DNA from: Novosphingobium sp. AP12
GTDB taxonomy: Bacteria; Pseudomonadota; Alphaproteobacteria; Sphingomonadales; Sphingomonadaceae
Reading direction: 5' to 3'
Assembly: GCF_000281975.1 (NCBI RefSeq)
Contig: NZ_AKKE01000126.1
Span: 20,638-84,637, forward strand
Length of the DNA stretch: 64,000 nt
The notes beneath the pieces were generated by a model, which was not told where the DNA came from, did no database searches, and saw only the letters and a list, made by a program, of their open reading frames with translations. The first letter of the stretch is position 1. Each line of letters begins with the position of its first letter. This document shows, one piece after another, positions 42,278 to 52,179 of this stretch. Made by a program: the position numbers and the translations under genes.

Positions 42278-43651
42278 ATGAACGCAAGCGTTTCCAATAC
42301 CCGCAAGTCCGGCATGCTGCCGGCGCGCAAGGTGGTGCCGCTGATCGCGCTCGCGCTGGTCATGGGCCTGTCGGGCTGCAAGGTTTTCGGCGGCGGCAAG
42401 GGCCCGGCCAAGACCCCCACGGTGGGCGACCGCGTGCCGATCCTCTCGCGCATCGAGAGCGGCGCCAAGGTCGACCCGACGCTCGGCGCGGTGTCGGTGA
42501 TCCTGCCTCCGGCCGAGGTCAACGCAACCTGGGCGCAGGGCGGCGGCACCCCTAACAAGGCCTATGGCCACCTCGCTCTTGCAGACAACCCGGTCAAGGC
42601 CTGGACCGCGCAGATCGCCGGCTCCACCAACCGCCGCCGCCTCGCGGCTGCTCCGGTGATCGGCGACGGCAAGATGTTCGTCATGGACACCGACGGCGTC
42701 GTCCACGCCTTCGACGCCCAGAGCGGCGCCAAGCTGTGGACCAAGAGCTTCTCGGTCGATGGCAGCAACGAGAACTCGGTCTTCGGCGGCGGCGTCAGCT
42801 TCGACGGCGATAAGGTCTACGTCACCACGGGTCTCGGTGAAGTCGCCGCGCTCAACGCCGCGGACGGTAGCCAGATCTGGACCAAGAAGCCTGCCGGCCC
42901 GCTGCGCGGATCGCCGACGGTCGCGTTCAACTCGGTCTTCGTGATGACCCAGGACAACCAGATCGCCGCGCTCAACGCCGCTGACGGTGCTTCCGTTTGG
43001 AGCGAATCGGCCTCGCTGACGCAGTCGGGTGTGTTCGGCGTCGCCACTCCGGCCGCCGGGCAGGGTACCGTCATCGCAGGCTTCTCGTCGGGCGAACTGG
43101 TCGCGTACCGCTACGAGAACGGTCGTCAGCTGTGGTCCGACGCGCTCTCGCGCACCTCGATCTCGACTGAAGTCGGCAGCCTCACCGACGTCGATGCCGA
43201 CCCGATCATCGACCGCGGCCGCGTCTACGCGCTCGGCCAGGGCGGGCGCATGGCCGCTTACGAACTGGTCACCGGCCAGCGCATCTGGGAACTCAACCTC
43301 GCAGGCATCTCGACGCCTGCGGTGGCGGGCGACTGGGTATTCACCCTCGACGACCACGCCGAGATACTTGCGATCGCGCGCTCGACCGGCAAGGTCCGCT
43401 GGCTGACCGAACTCCAGCGCTACAAGAACGCCAAGAAGCGCAAGAATCCGTTCTTCTGGGTCGGCCCGGTTCTTGCCGGCAACAAGCTGTGGATCGCCAA
43501 CTCGCGCGGCCTGCTGGCGACCGTGGAACCGGCAACGGGCGCCATGACGCCGGTCACCGAACTGGACGGACCCGTCTCGCTGGCGCCGGTGGTGGCCAAC
43601 CAGACGCTTTACGTCCTCGACGATTCGGGTCGCATCACCGCCTTCCGTTGA
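42278..43651 (+). CDS. bamB: Outer membrane protein assembly factor BamB
   Basis: BamB is the beta-propeller lipoprotein of the BAM complex. The 457-residue protein has a lipoprotein signal ending LVMGLSGC and repeated PQQ-like blades, for example VHAFDAQSGAKLWTKSFS, VAALNAADGSQIWTKKPA, IAALNAADGASVWSESA and MAAYELVTGQRIWELNLA. ATG 42278 follows GAGGA with an 8-base spacer; ATG 42251, which overlaps the yfgM stop, would push the signal inward. In related genomes der often follows; here an unrelated gene does. Confidence 0.93.
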   Translation: MNASVSNTRKSGMLPARKVVPLIALALVMGLSGCKVFGGGKGPAKTPTVGDRVPILSRIESGAKVDPTLGAVSVILPPAEVNATWAQGGGTPNKAYGHLALADNPVKAWTAQIAGSTNRRRLAAAPVIGDGKMFVMDTDGVVHAFDAQSGAKLWTKSFSVDGSNENSVFGGGVSFDGDKVYVTTGLGEVAALNAADGSQIWTKKPAGPLRGSPTVAFNSVFVMTQDNQIAALNAADGASVWSESASLTQSGVFGVATPAAGQGTVIAGFSSGELVAYRYENGRQLWSDALSRTSISTEVGSLTDVDADPIIDRGRVYALGQGGRMAAYELVTGQRIWELNLAGISTPAVAGDWVFTLDDHAEILAIARSTGKVRWLTELQRYKNAKKRKNPFFWVGPVLAGNKLWIANSRGLLATVEPATGAMTPVTELDGPVSLAPVVANQTLYVLDDSGRITAFR

Positions 43652-43707
43652 GACCGCTTTTCCTCCCCGGGCCTCGCTCGGGGAAGGTCCGCGCAGCCCG
43701 TCAAGGT

Positions 43708-43736
43708 TTGCGCGCCCTTAACCAATTGCGGTTAGG
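43708..43736 (+). promoter_or_regulatory. Candidate promoter of the ICMT-like gene, leaderless
   Basis: TTGCGC (43708-43713) and GTTAGG (43731-43736), 17 bases apart, predict a start near 43743, three bases before the ATG. The -10 is a weak match. The 94-base gap also holds a CCCCGNGC-type hairpin at 43663-43686 that may end the bamB transcript. Confidence 0.35.
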
Positions 43737-43745
43737 CCGCGCCGC

Positions 43746-45089
43746 ATGAACCATGCCCCGACCACTCTCGAACACCGGCCCGCCAGCGACGTCTCTGCGG
43801 GGGTCGGCCTGTCCGGAGTGGCTGCGCTGGTGGTCTGGCTGCTGGTCTGCCGCAACTGGGCGGCCATCGCCGAGGCACTTTCCCTTCCGGGCCCTCGCGC
43901 GCCGCTGAGCGGGCCTTACGCTGCCGTCGCGACACTGTTCCTCACCGGCGGGGCCATGAGCGCATGGTCGCTGCTGGTCGACAAGGTTCACCGCCGCCCC
44001 TCCACCGGCATCGACTGGTCGCGGCGCCGTGCGCTCTCCGAGACGCTCGACGTGTCGATCACCAAGATCGCCGGTCTCTGGGCGACCTGGGCCGCGATCG
44101 CCTGCTTTTACTGCATCTGCCGCTGGTACTGGGACGGCCAGTACCTCTTCGCCATGCAGGTGCTCGGCGCGGCGGCCGTGCCGCTGTTCGTCCTGTCGAT
44201 CCCCTACGTCCTGTGGCTCGACGGCATCATGGTGGAGCCGCGCGATTCGTCCTGGCACTTCGGCGCGCTGGTCGTCGGAGGCGGCGCCTGGGACTCCGCC
44301 GAGGTGAAGAAGCACTGGCGCGCCTGGGCCATCAAGGGCTTCTTCGGCGCCTTCATGATCTCGATCCTGCCCGGCGGCTTCGGCAATGTGGTGGAGGCCG
44401 ACTTCGCCGCCATTGCCAGGGACCCGGTCGCCCTCGGCTCCATGCTGATCGAGGCGCTGTTCCTCATCGACGTGCAGATCGGCGCAGTCGGCTACCTGTT
44501 TACCTTCCGCCCGCTCGACGCGCACATCCGTAGCGGCAACCCGCTGCTCGCCGGTTGGGTCACCGCGCTGATCTGCTATCCGCCGTTCGTGTGGGGCACC
44601 ATGGGCCGCGCCGACGTGCTGGGCTACGAGGTCCACACCGGCGGATGGGCTTACTGGCTGGCGGGACACGACTGGTTGCTGTGGGCCTGGGCCGGGATGA
44701 TGGTGGTGCTGACCGGCATCTACGCCTGGGCGACCTTCGCTTTCGGCCTGCGCTTCTCGAACCTCACCTACCGCGGCATCCTGACCAACGGCCCCTACCG
44801 CTTTACTCGCCACCCGGCCTACCTGTCGAAAAATCTGTTCTGGTGGACCTCGACGCTGCCGTTCTTCGTCACCAACGGGTCGTGGACCGACGCGGTGCGC
44901 AATACGGTGCTGCTCGGAGTGGTCAGCGGCATCTATTACTGGCGCGCCCGGACCGAGGAAGCGCACCTGCTGGCCGAGGACCCGAAGTACCGCCAGTACC
45001 ATGCGTGGATGGGCGAGAACGCCCTGATCACGCGGTCACTGACACGCCTCGGTGGTCGTCTGTTCCCACTTCGCGGGCAGGCTCGCTGA
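43746..45089 (+). CDS. ICMT-like integral membrane methyltransferase
   Basis: A 447-residue membrane protein with about ten hydrophobic helices. The C-terminal part, SNLTYRGILTNGPYRFTRHPAYLSKNLFWW and ARTEEAHLLAEDPKYRQYHA, contains the RHP and E-E elements of isoprenylcysteine carboxyl methyltransferase-like enzymes, which methylate lipids or small substrates with SAM. The N-terminal half (VAALVVWLLVCRNWAA...) is extra compared with the short ICMT proteins. Substrate unknown. Confidence 0.83.
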   Translation: MNHAPTTLEHRPASDVSAGVGLSGVAALVVWLLVCRNWAAIAEALSLPGPRAPLSGPYAAVATLFLTGGAMSAWSLLVDKVHRRPSTGIDWSRRRALSETLDVSITKIAGLWATWAAIACFYCICRWYWDGQYLFAMQVLGAAAVPLFVLSIPYVLWLDGIMVEPRDSSWHFGALVVGGGAWDSAEVKKHWRAWAIKGFFGAFMISILPGGFGNVVEADFAAIARDPVALGSMLIEALFLIDVQIGAVGYLFTFRPLDAHIRSGNPLLAGWVTALICYPPFVWGTMGRADVLGYEVHTGGWAYWLAGHDWLLWAWAGMMVVLTGIYAWATFAFGLRFSNLTYRGILTNGPYRFTRHPAYLSKNLFWWTSTLPFFVTNGSWTDAVRNTVLLGVVSGIYYWRARTEEAHLLAEDPKYRQYHAWMGENALITRSLTRLGGRLFPLRGQAR

Positions 45090-45389
45090 TCAGAGGACTT
45101 CGCTGGCGCCTACGACATGGGCGCTGACCGTGCGCCCCGTCAGTCCCAGGGCGGCGCGCTCTTCCTGCCAGCGCTTCATGTGCGGCCGGGTGAAATGGGC
45201 ATCGAGGGCGGCGCGATCGGTCCAGCTTTCCATGACGCGGAACAGTCCGGGCTCGAGCACGTCCTGCGCATAGGCATAGCCCAGGCACCCCGGCTCCACG
45301 CGCGATGCGGCGATGACACGCGCCATCGGCTCCGTGGCCGCTCCCAGCGATTCGGCCGGCAGCCGGAACTCGCCAGTGACCCGGATCAT
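45090..45389 (-). CDS. Antibiotic biosynthesis monooxygenase domain protein (YgiN-like)
   Basis: A 99-residue ferredoxin-like fold protein of the ABM family, cofactor-free quinol monooxygenases or related proteins. EPGCLGYAYAQDVLEPGLFRVMESWTDRAALDAHFTRPHM is the family core with the conserved Glu-Ser-Trp and His. Its stop is directly beside the end of the ICMT-like gene, and it lies one base after gshA on the same strand, so it is probably co-transcribed with gshA. Confidence 0.87.
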   Translation of the reverse strand: MIRVTGEFRLPAESLGAATEPMARVIAASRVEPGCLGYAYAQDVLEPGLFRVMESWTDRAALDAHFTRPHMKRWQEERAALGLTGRTVSAHVVGASEVL

Positions 45390-45390
45390 G

Positions 45391-46764
45391 TCAGAAGCTC
45401 TTCACCGCGTAGATCCGCGACAGGTCCCCGCCCCACTCCCCATTGTACAGGTCGAGCAGGCGCTGCGCCGGCACCTTGCCGGTCTTCACGATCTCGGCAA
45501 GCGGCTCGAGATAGCCGGTCTCGTTCTCGCCGCTGGCATTGAGTTTGCCACGAGCGGCCAGGCCCGATCGGGAGATGTCGACCACCTGCGCCGCGATGTC
45601 GCGCAGGGTGCCGCCGCCGGGGATCGGCGAATCGAGGCCGAGCTTCGGTGCGGCGGAGCGCAACGCCTCGCGGCCTTCCATGTCCCAGTCCTTGACGAGG
45701 TCCCAGGCGGCGTCGAGCGCGCCCTGGTCGTACAGTAGACCGACCCAGAGCGCCGGTAGCGCACAGATCCGGCCCCACGGGCCGCCATCGGCGCCGCGCA
45801 TCTCGAGGAAGGACTTGAGGCGCACTTCGGGGAAGGCGGTCGAGAGGTGGTCGGTCCAGTCGGACAGGCGGGGCAGTTCGCCCGGAAGGACCGAAAGCTC
45901 GCCCTTGAGGAAGTCGCGGAACGACAGCCCGGCAGCGTCGATGTACTTGCCGTCGCGGAACACGAAGTACATCGGCACGTCGAGCATGTAGTCGACGTAG
46001 CGCTCGTAGCCGAAGCCGTCCTCGAACACGAAGGGCAGCATGCCGGTGCGCTGCGGATCGGTGTCCGACCAGATATGGCTGCGGTAGGAAAGATAGCCGT
46101 TGGGCTGCCCTTCCGTGAAGGGCGAATTGGCGAACAGCGCGGTCGCCAGCGGCTGCAGGGCGAGGGACGTGCGGAACTTTTTCACCATGTCGGCTTCGCT
46201 AGAATAGTCGAGGTTGACCTGGATGGTGCAGGTGCGCAGCATCATGTCGAGGCCCATCGAGCCCACGCGCGGCATGTGCCGCAGCATGATCTCGTATCGG
46301 CCCTTGGGCATGATCGGCAGCTCTTCGCGGGTCTTGTCCGGCCACATGCCGAGCCCGAGGTAGGCCTTGCCGATGCGTTCGCCGATGGCCTTGACCTGGG
46401 CGAGGTGGCGGCCGGTTTCGGCGCAGGTTTCGTGAAGCGTCTCCAGCGGAGCGCCGGAGAGTTCCAGCTGTCCGGCCGGTTCAAGGCTGACGTTGCCGTC
46501 AGAGCCCTTCATGGCGATGACGTTGCCGCCCTCGATGATGGGCTCCCAGCCGAATTCGGTGAGGTTGTTCAGCAGATCACGGATGCCGCCGGGCTCGTCG
46601 TAGGACGGGGCGTGGTGGTCAGCGGTGTCGTAGACGAACTTCTCGTGTTCGGTCCCGATCCGCCACGCCTCACGCGGCTTTTCGCCCGCTGCCATCGGCG
46701 CGGCGAGTTGATCCAGGCTTTCGACCACCGGATCTTCGCGATCCGAAACCTCACGGGTGCTCAT
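45391..46764 (-). CDS. gshA: Glutamate--cysteine ligase (plant/alphaproteobacterial type)
   Basis: GshA makes gamma-glutamylcysteine, the first step of glutathione synthesis. The 457-residue protein is of the class found in plants and alphaproteobacteria: WRIGTEHEKFVYD near residue 35, GGNVIAMKGSDGNVSLEPAGQLELSG, LGMWPDKTREELPIMPKGRY, TIQVNLDYSSEADMVKKFR and KSFLEMRGADGGPWGRI are all diagnostic. An 18-bp tandem element precedes it. The ABM gene follows. Confidence 0.95.
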   Translation of the reverse strand: MSTREVSDREDPVVESLDQLAAPMAAGEKPREAWRIGTEHEKFVYDTADHHAPSYDEPGGIRDLLNNLTEFGWEPIIEGGNVIAMKGSDGNVSLEPAGQLELSGAPLETLHETCAETGRHLAQVKAIGERIGKAYLGLGMWPDKTREELPIMPKGRYEIMLRHMPRVGSMGLDMMLRTCTIQVNLDYSSEADMVKKFRTSLALQPLATALFANSPFTEGQPNGYLSYRSHIWSDTDPQRTGMLPFVFEDGFGYERYVDYMLDVPMYFVFRDGKYIDAAGLSFRDFLKGELSVLPGELPRLSDWTDHLSTAFPEVRLKSFLEMRGADGGPWGRICALPALWVGLLYDQGALDAAWDLVKDWDMEGREALRSAAPKLGLDSPIPGGGTLRDIAAQVVDISRSGLAARGKLNASGENETGYLEPLAEIVKTGKVPAQRLLDLYNGEWGGDLSRIYAVKSF

Positions 46765-46803
46765 GGCGGCGGAATTAGTGCGCTGCGAGGGGAGACGCTA
46801 GAA

Positions 46804-46839
46804 CTTTTTGTACCGGCTGGTCTTTTTGTACCGATCGGT
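46804..46839. promoter_or_regulatory. Tandem 18-bp element upstream of gshA
   Basis: Two direct copies of an 18-bp unit beginning CTTTTTGTACCG stand head to tail (46804-46821 and 46822-46839) and differ at three positions. The second ends with the palindrome ACCGATCGGT, a typical shape for a TetR-type operator. It lies 40-75 bases before the gshA ATG, in the right place for control of that gene. Confidence 0.5.
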
Positions 46840-46841
46840 CG

Positions 46842-47600
46842 TTAAGAATGCGGCGCCGACCAGTCGCCGGAGACCGCCATCCACAGTCCCACGGCCGAAA
46901 TGCAGGCCGTTTCCGCCCGCAGGATGCGCGGGCCGAGCGTGATGGCGCGGGCCTGCGGATGGGCGCGGATCAGGGCGCGCTCCTCCTCGTCGAAGCCGCC
47001 TTCGGGGCCGACCAGGAGCGCGGCGGGGCCGGAATGGGCGGTGAAGGCGGCGGCGGCGGGCTCGCCGCCCTGCTCGTCGGCGAAGAACAGGGCACGGTCG
47101 TGCGGCCAGTCACGCAGGAGCGAATCCAGTTTCGTGACCGGCTCGACACGGGGCAGGGCGGTACGGGCGCATTGCTCGGCGGCTTCGGTAACGATCGTAA
47201 GCGCGCGCTCGGGGTTCAGCTTGTCGGCCACGCAGCGGCGGGTGACGACGGGCTGGACGGCGGCAGCCCCCAGTTCGGTCGCCTTTTCCAGCACCAGGTC
47301 GAAATTCGGTTTCTTGAGCAGGGCGGCGCAGAGCACGAAGTCGGGCACGTCCTCGCGAGACCGCAGGCGTTGGCGGGCGGCGAGCACGACGTCGCGCTTG
47401 CCGGCCGAGACCACCTCGCAGGCCCATTCGCCGGTCATGTCGTCGCAGGCGACCACCGCGTCGCCCACAGCCACGCGCATGACCTTGCCGAGATAGTGTG
47501 CCTGTTGGCCCTCCAGCGTGATCTCGCCGCCTTCGGTCAGCGGCCCGGGAACGAACAGGCGCGGGGCCGAGCGTGGCGGCCAGGCGGGAGTGGCGGGCAT
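46842..47600 (-). CDS. rsmE: 16S rRNA (uracil-1498-N3) methyltransferase
   Basis: RsmE methylates U1498 of 16S rRNA. The 252-residue protein has the PUA-like start RLFVPGPLTEGGEITLEGQQAHYLGKVMRV, ELGAAAVQPVVTRRCVADK, and the SPOUT knot LLVGPEGGFDEEERALIRAHPQARAITLGPRILRAETA, which is diagnostic. ATG 47600 (MPATPAWPPRSAPRL) is used instead of the upstream 47699. It is divergent from ubiA. Confidence 0.95.
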   Translation of the reverse strand: MPATPAWPPRSAPRLFVPGPLTEGGEITLEGQQAHYLGKVMRVAVGDAVVACDDMTGEWACEVVSAGKRDVVLAARQRLRSREDVPDFVLCAALLKKPNFDLVLEKATELGAAAVQPVVTRRCVADKLNPERALTIVTEAAEQCARTALPRVEPVTKLDSLLRDWPHDRALFFADEQGGEPAAAAFTAHSGPAALLVGPEGGFDEEERALIRAHPQARAITLGPRILRAETACISAVGLWMAVSGDWSAPHS

Positions 47601-47742
47601 GACTTTGCGAACTTTCTCAGGGTCGTCGGGGGCGGAGCGGCCCTTGTCGCTCGATCGTACTGGGGATGCAACGGCGGCGGCGAAGTGTGCACGAATCACG
47701 TTCGGGATGACACAATCGCCGCGATGGACTAGGCCTCGATGC

Positions 47743-48657
47743 GTGACCCAACCTTCGCTTGTTCCAGACAGTCAGCATCGCGGCCTGGTTTCGCTCCTGC
47801 CGCCGCGCCTGCGCGACTTCGCCATGCTGGCGCGCTTCGACCGGCCGATCGGGTGGTGGCTGCTGTTCTGGCCCTGCGCCTGGGGCGTGATGCTCGCCGG
47901 CGGCGAAAAACGTTGGGACCTCGTGCTGTGGATGCTGCTGGGCTCGATTGCGATGCGCGGCGCGGGCTGCGTCTACAACGATATCGTCGATGCAGACCTC
48001 GACCGCCGTGTCGCGCGCACCGCGCTCCGCCCCGTTGCAAGCGGGCGAGTGAGTCGCGGCGCCGCGTGGACCTGGCTTGCGATCCTCTGCGTCATCGGGC
48101 TTGTGGTCCTGCTGCAACTTCGGCCGCAAGCGCAACTGGTCGCGCTGGGCAGCGTGCTGCTGGTAGCGGGCTATCCCTTCATGAAGCGCATTACCTGGTG
48201 GCCGCAGGCGTGGCTGGGCATGGTGTTCACCTGGGGCGCGCTGGTCGGCTGGGTGGAAATTCGCAGCGACCATATTGAGGCGCTGGCCGCGCTCTACGCC
48301 GGCTCGATCGCCTGGTGCATCGGCTACGACACGATCTACGCCTTGCAGGACCGCGAGGATGACGCGCTGGTCGGCATCCGCTCCTCGGCGCTGCGGATGG
48401 GCACGCGGGTACGCGCCGGGGTCGGCGGGTTCTACGTGCTGGCGCTGGCGCTGTGGGCGCTGGCGTTCTGGACGATGCGTCCGGATTGGGTGGCGCTCGT
48501 GGCTCTCGCCCCGATGGCGCTGCATCTGGGGTTTCAGGTCGCGACTCTCGACCCCGACGACGGGGACAATGCGCTGGCACGGTTCCGCTCCAATCGCGAC
48601 GCCGGCCTCGTCATGGCGCTGGCCTGCTGGGTCGTGGGCAACGCCGGCATCGTGTGA
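47743..48657 (+). CDS. ubiA: 4-hydroxybenzoate polyprenyltransferase
   Basis: UbiA attaches the polyprenyl tail to 4-hydroxybenzoate in ubiquinone synthesis in the inner membrane. The 304-residue protein has the first Asp-rich motif GCVYNDIVDADLDRRVARTALRPV and the second YDTIYALQDREDDALVG, with about eight helices. A GTG at 47743 gives the usual start; an in-frame ATG at 47707 would add twelve residues. It is divergent from rsmE and 48 bases before gltX. Confidence 0.95.
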   Translation: MTQPSLVPDSQHRGLVSLLPPRLRDFAMLARFDRPIGWWLLFWPCAWGVMLAGGEKRWDLVLWMLLGSIAMRGAGCVYNDIVDADLDRRVARTALRPVASGRVSRGAAWTWLAILCVIGLVVLLQLRPQAQLVALGSVLLVAGYPFMKRITWWPQAWLGMVFTWGALVGWVEIRSDHIEALAALYAGSIAWCIGYDTIYALQDREDDALVGIRSSALRMGTRVRAGVGGFYVLALALWALAFWTMRPDWVALVALAPMALHLGFQVATLDPDDGDNALARFRSNRDAGLVMALACWVVGNAGIV

Positions 48658-48669
48658 GCTAGCGCAAAA

Positions 48670-48698
48670 TTGACCTGACCCCCGCCGCGCCGTAACGC
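48670..48698 (+). promoter_or_regulatory. gltX promoter, leaderless
   Basis: TTGACC (48670-48675) and TAACGC (48693-48698), 17 bases apart, predict a transcription start about 48705, directly at the gltX ATG (48706). No ribosome binding site is present. Confidence 0.55.
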
Positions 48699-48705
48699 GC
48701 AGGCC

Positions 48706-50046
48706 ATGACCGTAACCCGCTTCGCGCCGTCGCCCACCGGGCACCTTCACGTCGGCAACATTCGTACCGCGCTGCACAACTTCCTGCTCGCGAAGCAGGC
48801 AGGGGGCCGGTTCCTGCTGCGCATCGACGACACCGACGCCGCGCGCAGCCGCGAGGAATACGTCGAGGCGATCCGCGCCGACCTTGCCTGGCTGGGCCTC
48901 GACGCCGAGGGGGAGGAGCGCCAGTCGGCCCGCTTCGCCATCTACGAGGAGGCGTTCGCGCGCCTCGAGGCGGAGGGCCGGGTCTATCCGTGCTGGGAAA
49001 CGCCGCGGGAGCTGGAACTGGGGCGCAAGGTCCTGCTCGGGCGCGGGCTACCGCCTATCTACGACCGAGCCGCGCTGGCCCTGAGCGAGGACGAGAAGGC
49101 GGCGAAGATCGCGGCCGGCGATCTCCCGCACTGGCGCTTCATGCTTGAACGTGATGAACCGATTGAGTGGATCGACGGCATCCGCGGCCCGCAGAAGTTC
49201 GACGCCGCCCAGGTGAGCGACCCCGTCATCCGCCGCGCCGACGGCTCTTGGCTCTACATGCTGCCCTCGGTCATCGACGACATCGCGATGGGCGTGACCC
49301 AGATCCTGCGCGGCGAGGATCACGTCTCGAACACCGCCACGCAGGTGCAGATGTTCACTGCGCTCGGCGCCCCGGTCCCGGCCTTCGCGCACGAGGCGCT
49401 GCTGGTGGGGAGCGAGGGCAAGCTGTCGAAGCGCCTCGGCTCGCTGGGACTGGCCGAACTGCGCGAGGTGGGCATCGAACCGCAGGCGCTGGTGGCCCTG
49501 CTCGGGCGGCTGGGGACGAGCGATCCGGTGGACGCCTCGCTCGGCCTGGAGGAACTGGCGGCGAGCTTCGACCTTTCCCGTTTCGGGCGCGCACCGGCGC
49601 GGTTCGACGAGGCGGAATTGGAGCGCGTCAACGCGGCGGTGGTCCATGCGCTGCCCTTCGAGGCGGTGCGCGCGCGCCTGCCCGAAGGCATGGACGGGGC
49701 GGCGTGGGAGGCCGTGCGTCCCAATCTCGCCCGCGTGGCCGAAGTGCAGGACTGGTGGCAGGTCGTCACAGGGCCGGTAGCCGTGCCGGACCTCACCGAC
49801 GAGGACCGGGCCTTCTGTGCGCAGGCGGCGGATGTGCTGGCCTCGCTCGAATGGGATGAGGGCGTGTGGAAGGCGCTGACGGCGGCGCTGAAGGAAGCGA
49901 CGGATCGCAAGGGCAAGGCCTTGTTCCTGCCGCTGCGCCAGGCGCTCACCGGCATGGACCACGGGCCGGACATGGCCTCGCTGCTCCCGCTGATCGGGCG
50001 CGAGGCGGCGGCGGAGAGGCTTGCCGCTGCATCGTCCCCGGCTTGA
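48706..50046 (+). CDS. gltX: Glutamate--tRNA ligase
   Basis: A class I aminoacyl-tRNA synthetase of 446 residues. FAPSPTGHLHVGNIRTALHN is the HIGH region and EGKLSKRLGS the KMSKS loop. LGLDAEGEERQSARFAIYEEAF and WLYMLPSVIDDIAMGVTQILRGEDHVSNT are GluRS landmarks. The zinc cysteines are not seen. Alphaproteobacteria often carry two GluRS copies, one acting on tRNA-Gln, so the tRNA specificity is open. The asd leader region follows. Confidence 0.95.
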   Translation: MTVTRFAPSPTGHLHVGNIRTALHNFLLAKQAGGRFLLRIDDTDAARSREEYVEAIRADLAWLGLDAEGEERQSARFAIYEEAFARLEAEGRVYPCWETPRELELGRKVLLGRGLPPIYDRAALALSEDEKAAKIAAGDLPHWRFMLERDEPIEWIDGIRGPQKFDAAQVSDPVIRRADGSWLYMLPSVIDDIAMGVTQILRGEDHVSNTATQVQMFTALGAPVPAFAHEALLVGSEGKLSKRLGSLGLAELREVGIEPQALVALLGRLGTSDPVDASLGLEELAASFDLSRFGRAPARFDEAELERVNAAVVHALPFEAVRARLPEGMDGAAWEAVRPNLARVAEVQDWWQVVTGPVAVPDLTDEDRAFCAQAADVLASLEWDEGVWKALTAALKEATDRKGKALFLPLRQALTGMDHGPDMASLLPLIGREAAAERLAAASSPA

Positions 50047-50150
50047 CCGGGGTGTACGACAAAGCTGGCGCAACAAAATGCCCATTTACACTGCGCGCGC
50101 TTGCCGCTAGTGGCGCGGGCATGTTCGCCAAGCCGATCATTATTACCGCG

Positions 50151-51329
<1,179 letters not shown>

Positions 51330-51337
51330 GTGTAACG

Positions 51338-51369
51338 GCGCTGCCCCCGGGGCGATCCGGGGGCGGCGC
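51338..51369. terminator. Bidirectional hairpin between asd and bdhA
   Basis: GCGCTGCCCCCGG pairs with CCGGGGGCGGCGC (13 bp, one G-T pair) around GGCGAT in the gap between the convergent genes. No T-run is seen on either side. Confidence 0.55.
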
Positions 51370-51375
51370 GCTACC

Positions 51376-52155
51376 TCACTCCATGAACCACCCGTGGCTT
51401 GCCACCAGCGACTGGCCGGTCAGCGCATTGGTGGGGAAACCGGCGAAGAACAGAGCAACTTCGGCGATGTCCTCGACCGTGGTGAACTCACCGTCGACAG
51501 TCTGGCCGAGCATGACCTTCTTTACGACCTCGTCTTCGGAGATGTTCAGTTCCTTCGCCTGCTCGGGGATCTGCTTGTCCACGAGCGGTGTGCGCACGAA
51601 GCCGGGGCAGATCACGTTGGTGCGCACGCCCTTCCGGCCGCCTTCCTTGGCGATCACGCGGCTGAGGCCGAGCAGTCCGTGCTTGGCGGTGACGTAGGCG
51701 CTCTTGAGCGGGCTGGCCTCCTTGGAGTGGACCGAGCCCATGAAGATGATCGAGCCGGATCCCTGCGCATACATGTGCGGCAGCACCGCCTTCGAGGTCA
51801 GGAAGGCGCCGTCGAGGTGGATCGCCAGCATCTTCTTCCAGTCGGAGAAGGCGTAGTTCTCGACGGGGTTCACGATCTGGATACCGGCGTTGGAGACCAG
51901 CACGTCGACCGTGCCCCAGGCCTCGACGACTTTGGCGACGCCCGCGTTCACCTGCTCCTCGCTGGTCACGTCCATCGCCACCGCCATCGCCTGGCCGCCC
52001 TTGGCGACGATGTCGTCGGCGGCCTTCTGCGCGGCTTCGAGATTGAGGTCAGCGATGACGACCTTGCCGCCTTCGCCTGCGTATGTATCGGCGATGGCCT
52101 TGCCGATGCCGCTGGCGGCGCCGGTGACGATGCAGACCTTGTCCTGAAGCTTCAT
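51376..52155 (-). CDS. bdhA: 3-hydroxybutyrate dehydrogenase
   Basis: This 259-residue SDR interconverts 3-hydroxybutyrate and acetoacetate in polyhydroxybutyrate turnover. It has [33 protein letters not shown], and [24 protein letters not shown] with Ser and Tyr-x-x-x-Lys. The [34 protein letters not shown] segment is typical of BDH rather than generic SDRs. It follows the patatin-like gene on the same strand by 24 bases. Confidence 0.92.
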   Translation of the reverse strand: MKLQDKVCIVTGAASGIGKAIADTYAGEGGKVVIADLNLEAAQKAADDIVAKGGQAMAVAMDVTSEEQVNAGVAKVVEAWGTVDVLVSNAGIQIVNPVENYAFSDWKKMLAIHLDGAFLTSKAVLPHMYAQGSGSIIFMGSVHSKEASPLKSAYVTAKHGLLGLSRVIAKEGGRKGVRTNVICPGFVRTPLVDKQIPEQAKELNISEDEVVKKVMLGQTVDGEFTTVEDIAEVALFFAGFPTNALTGQSLVASHGWFME

Positions 52156-52179
52156 GCTTGTACTCCGATGCGGTGTTGG

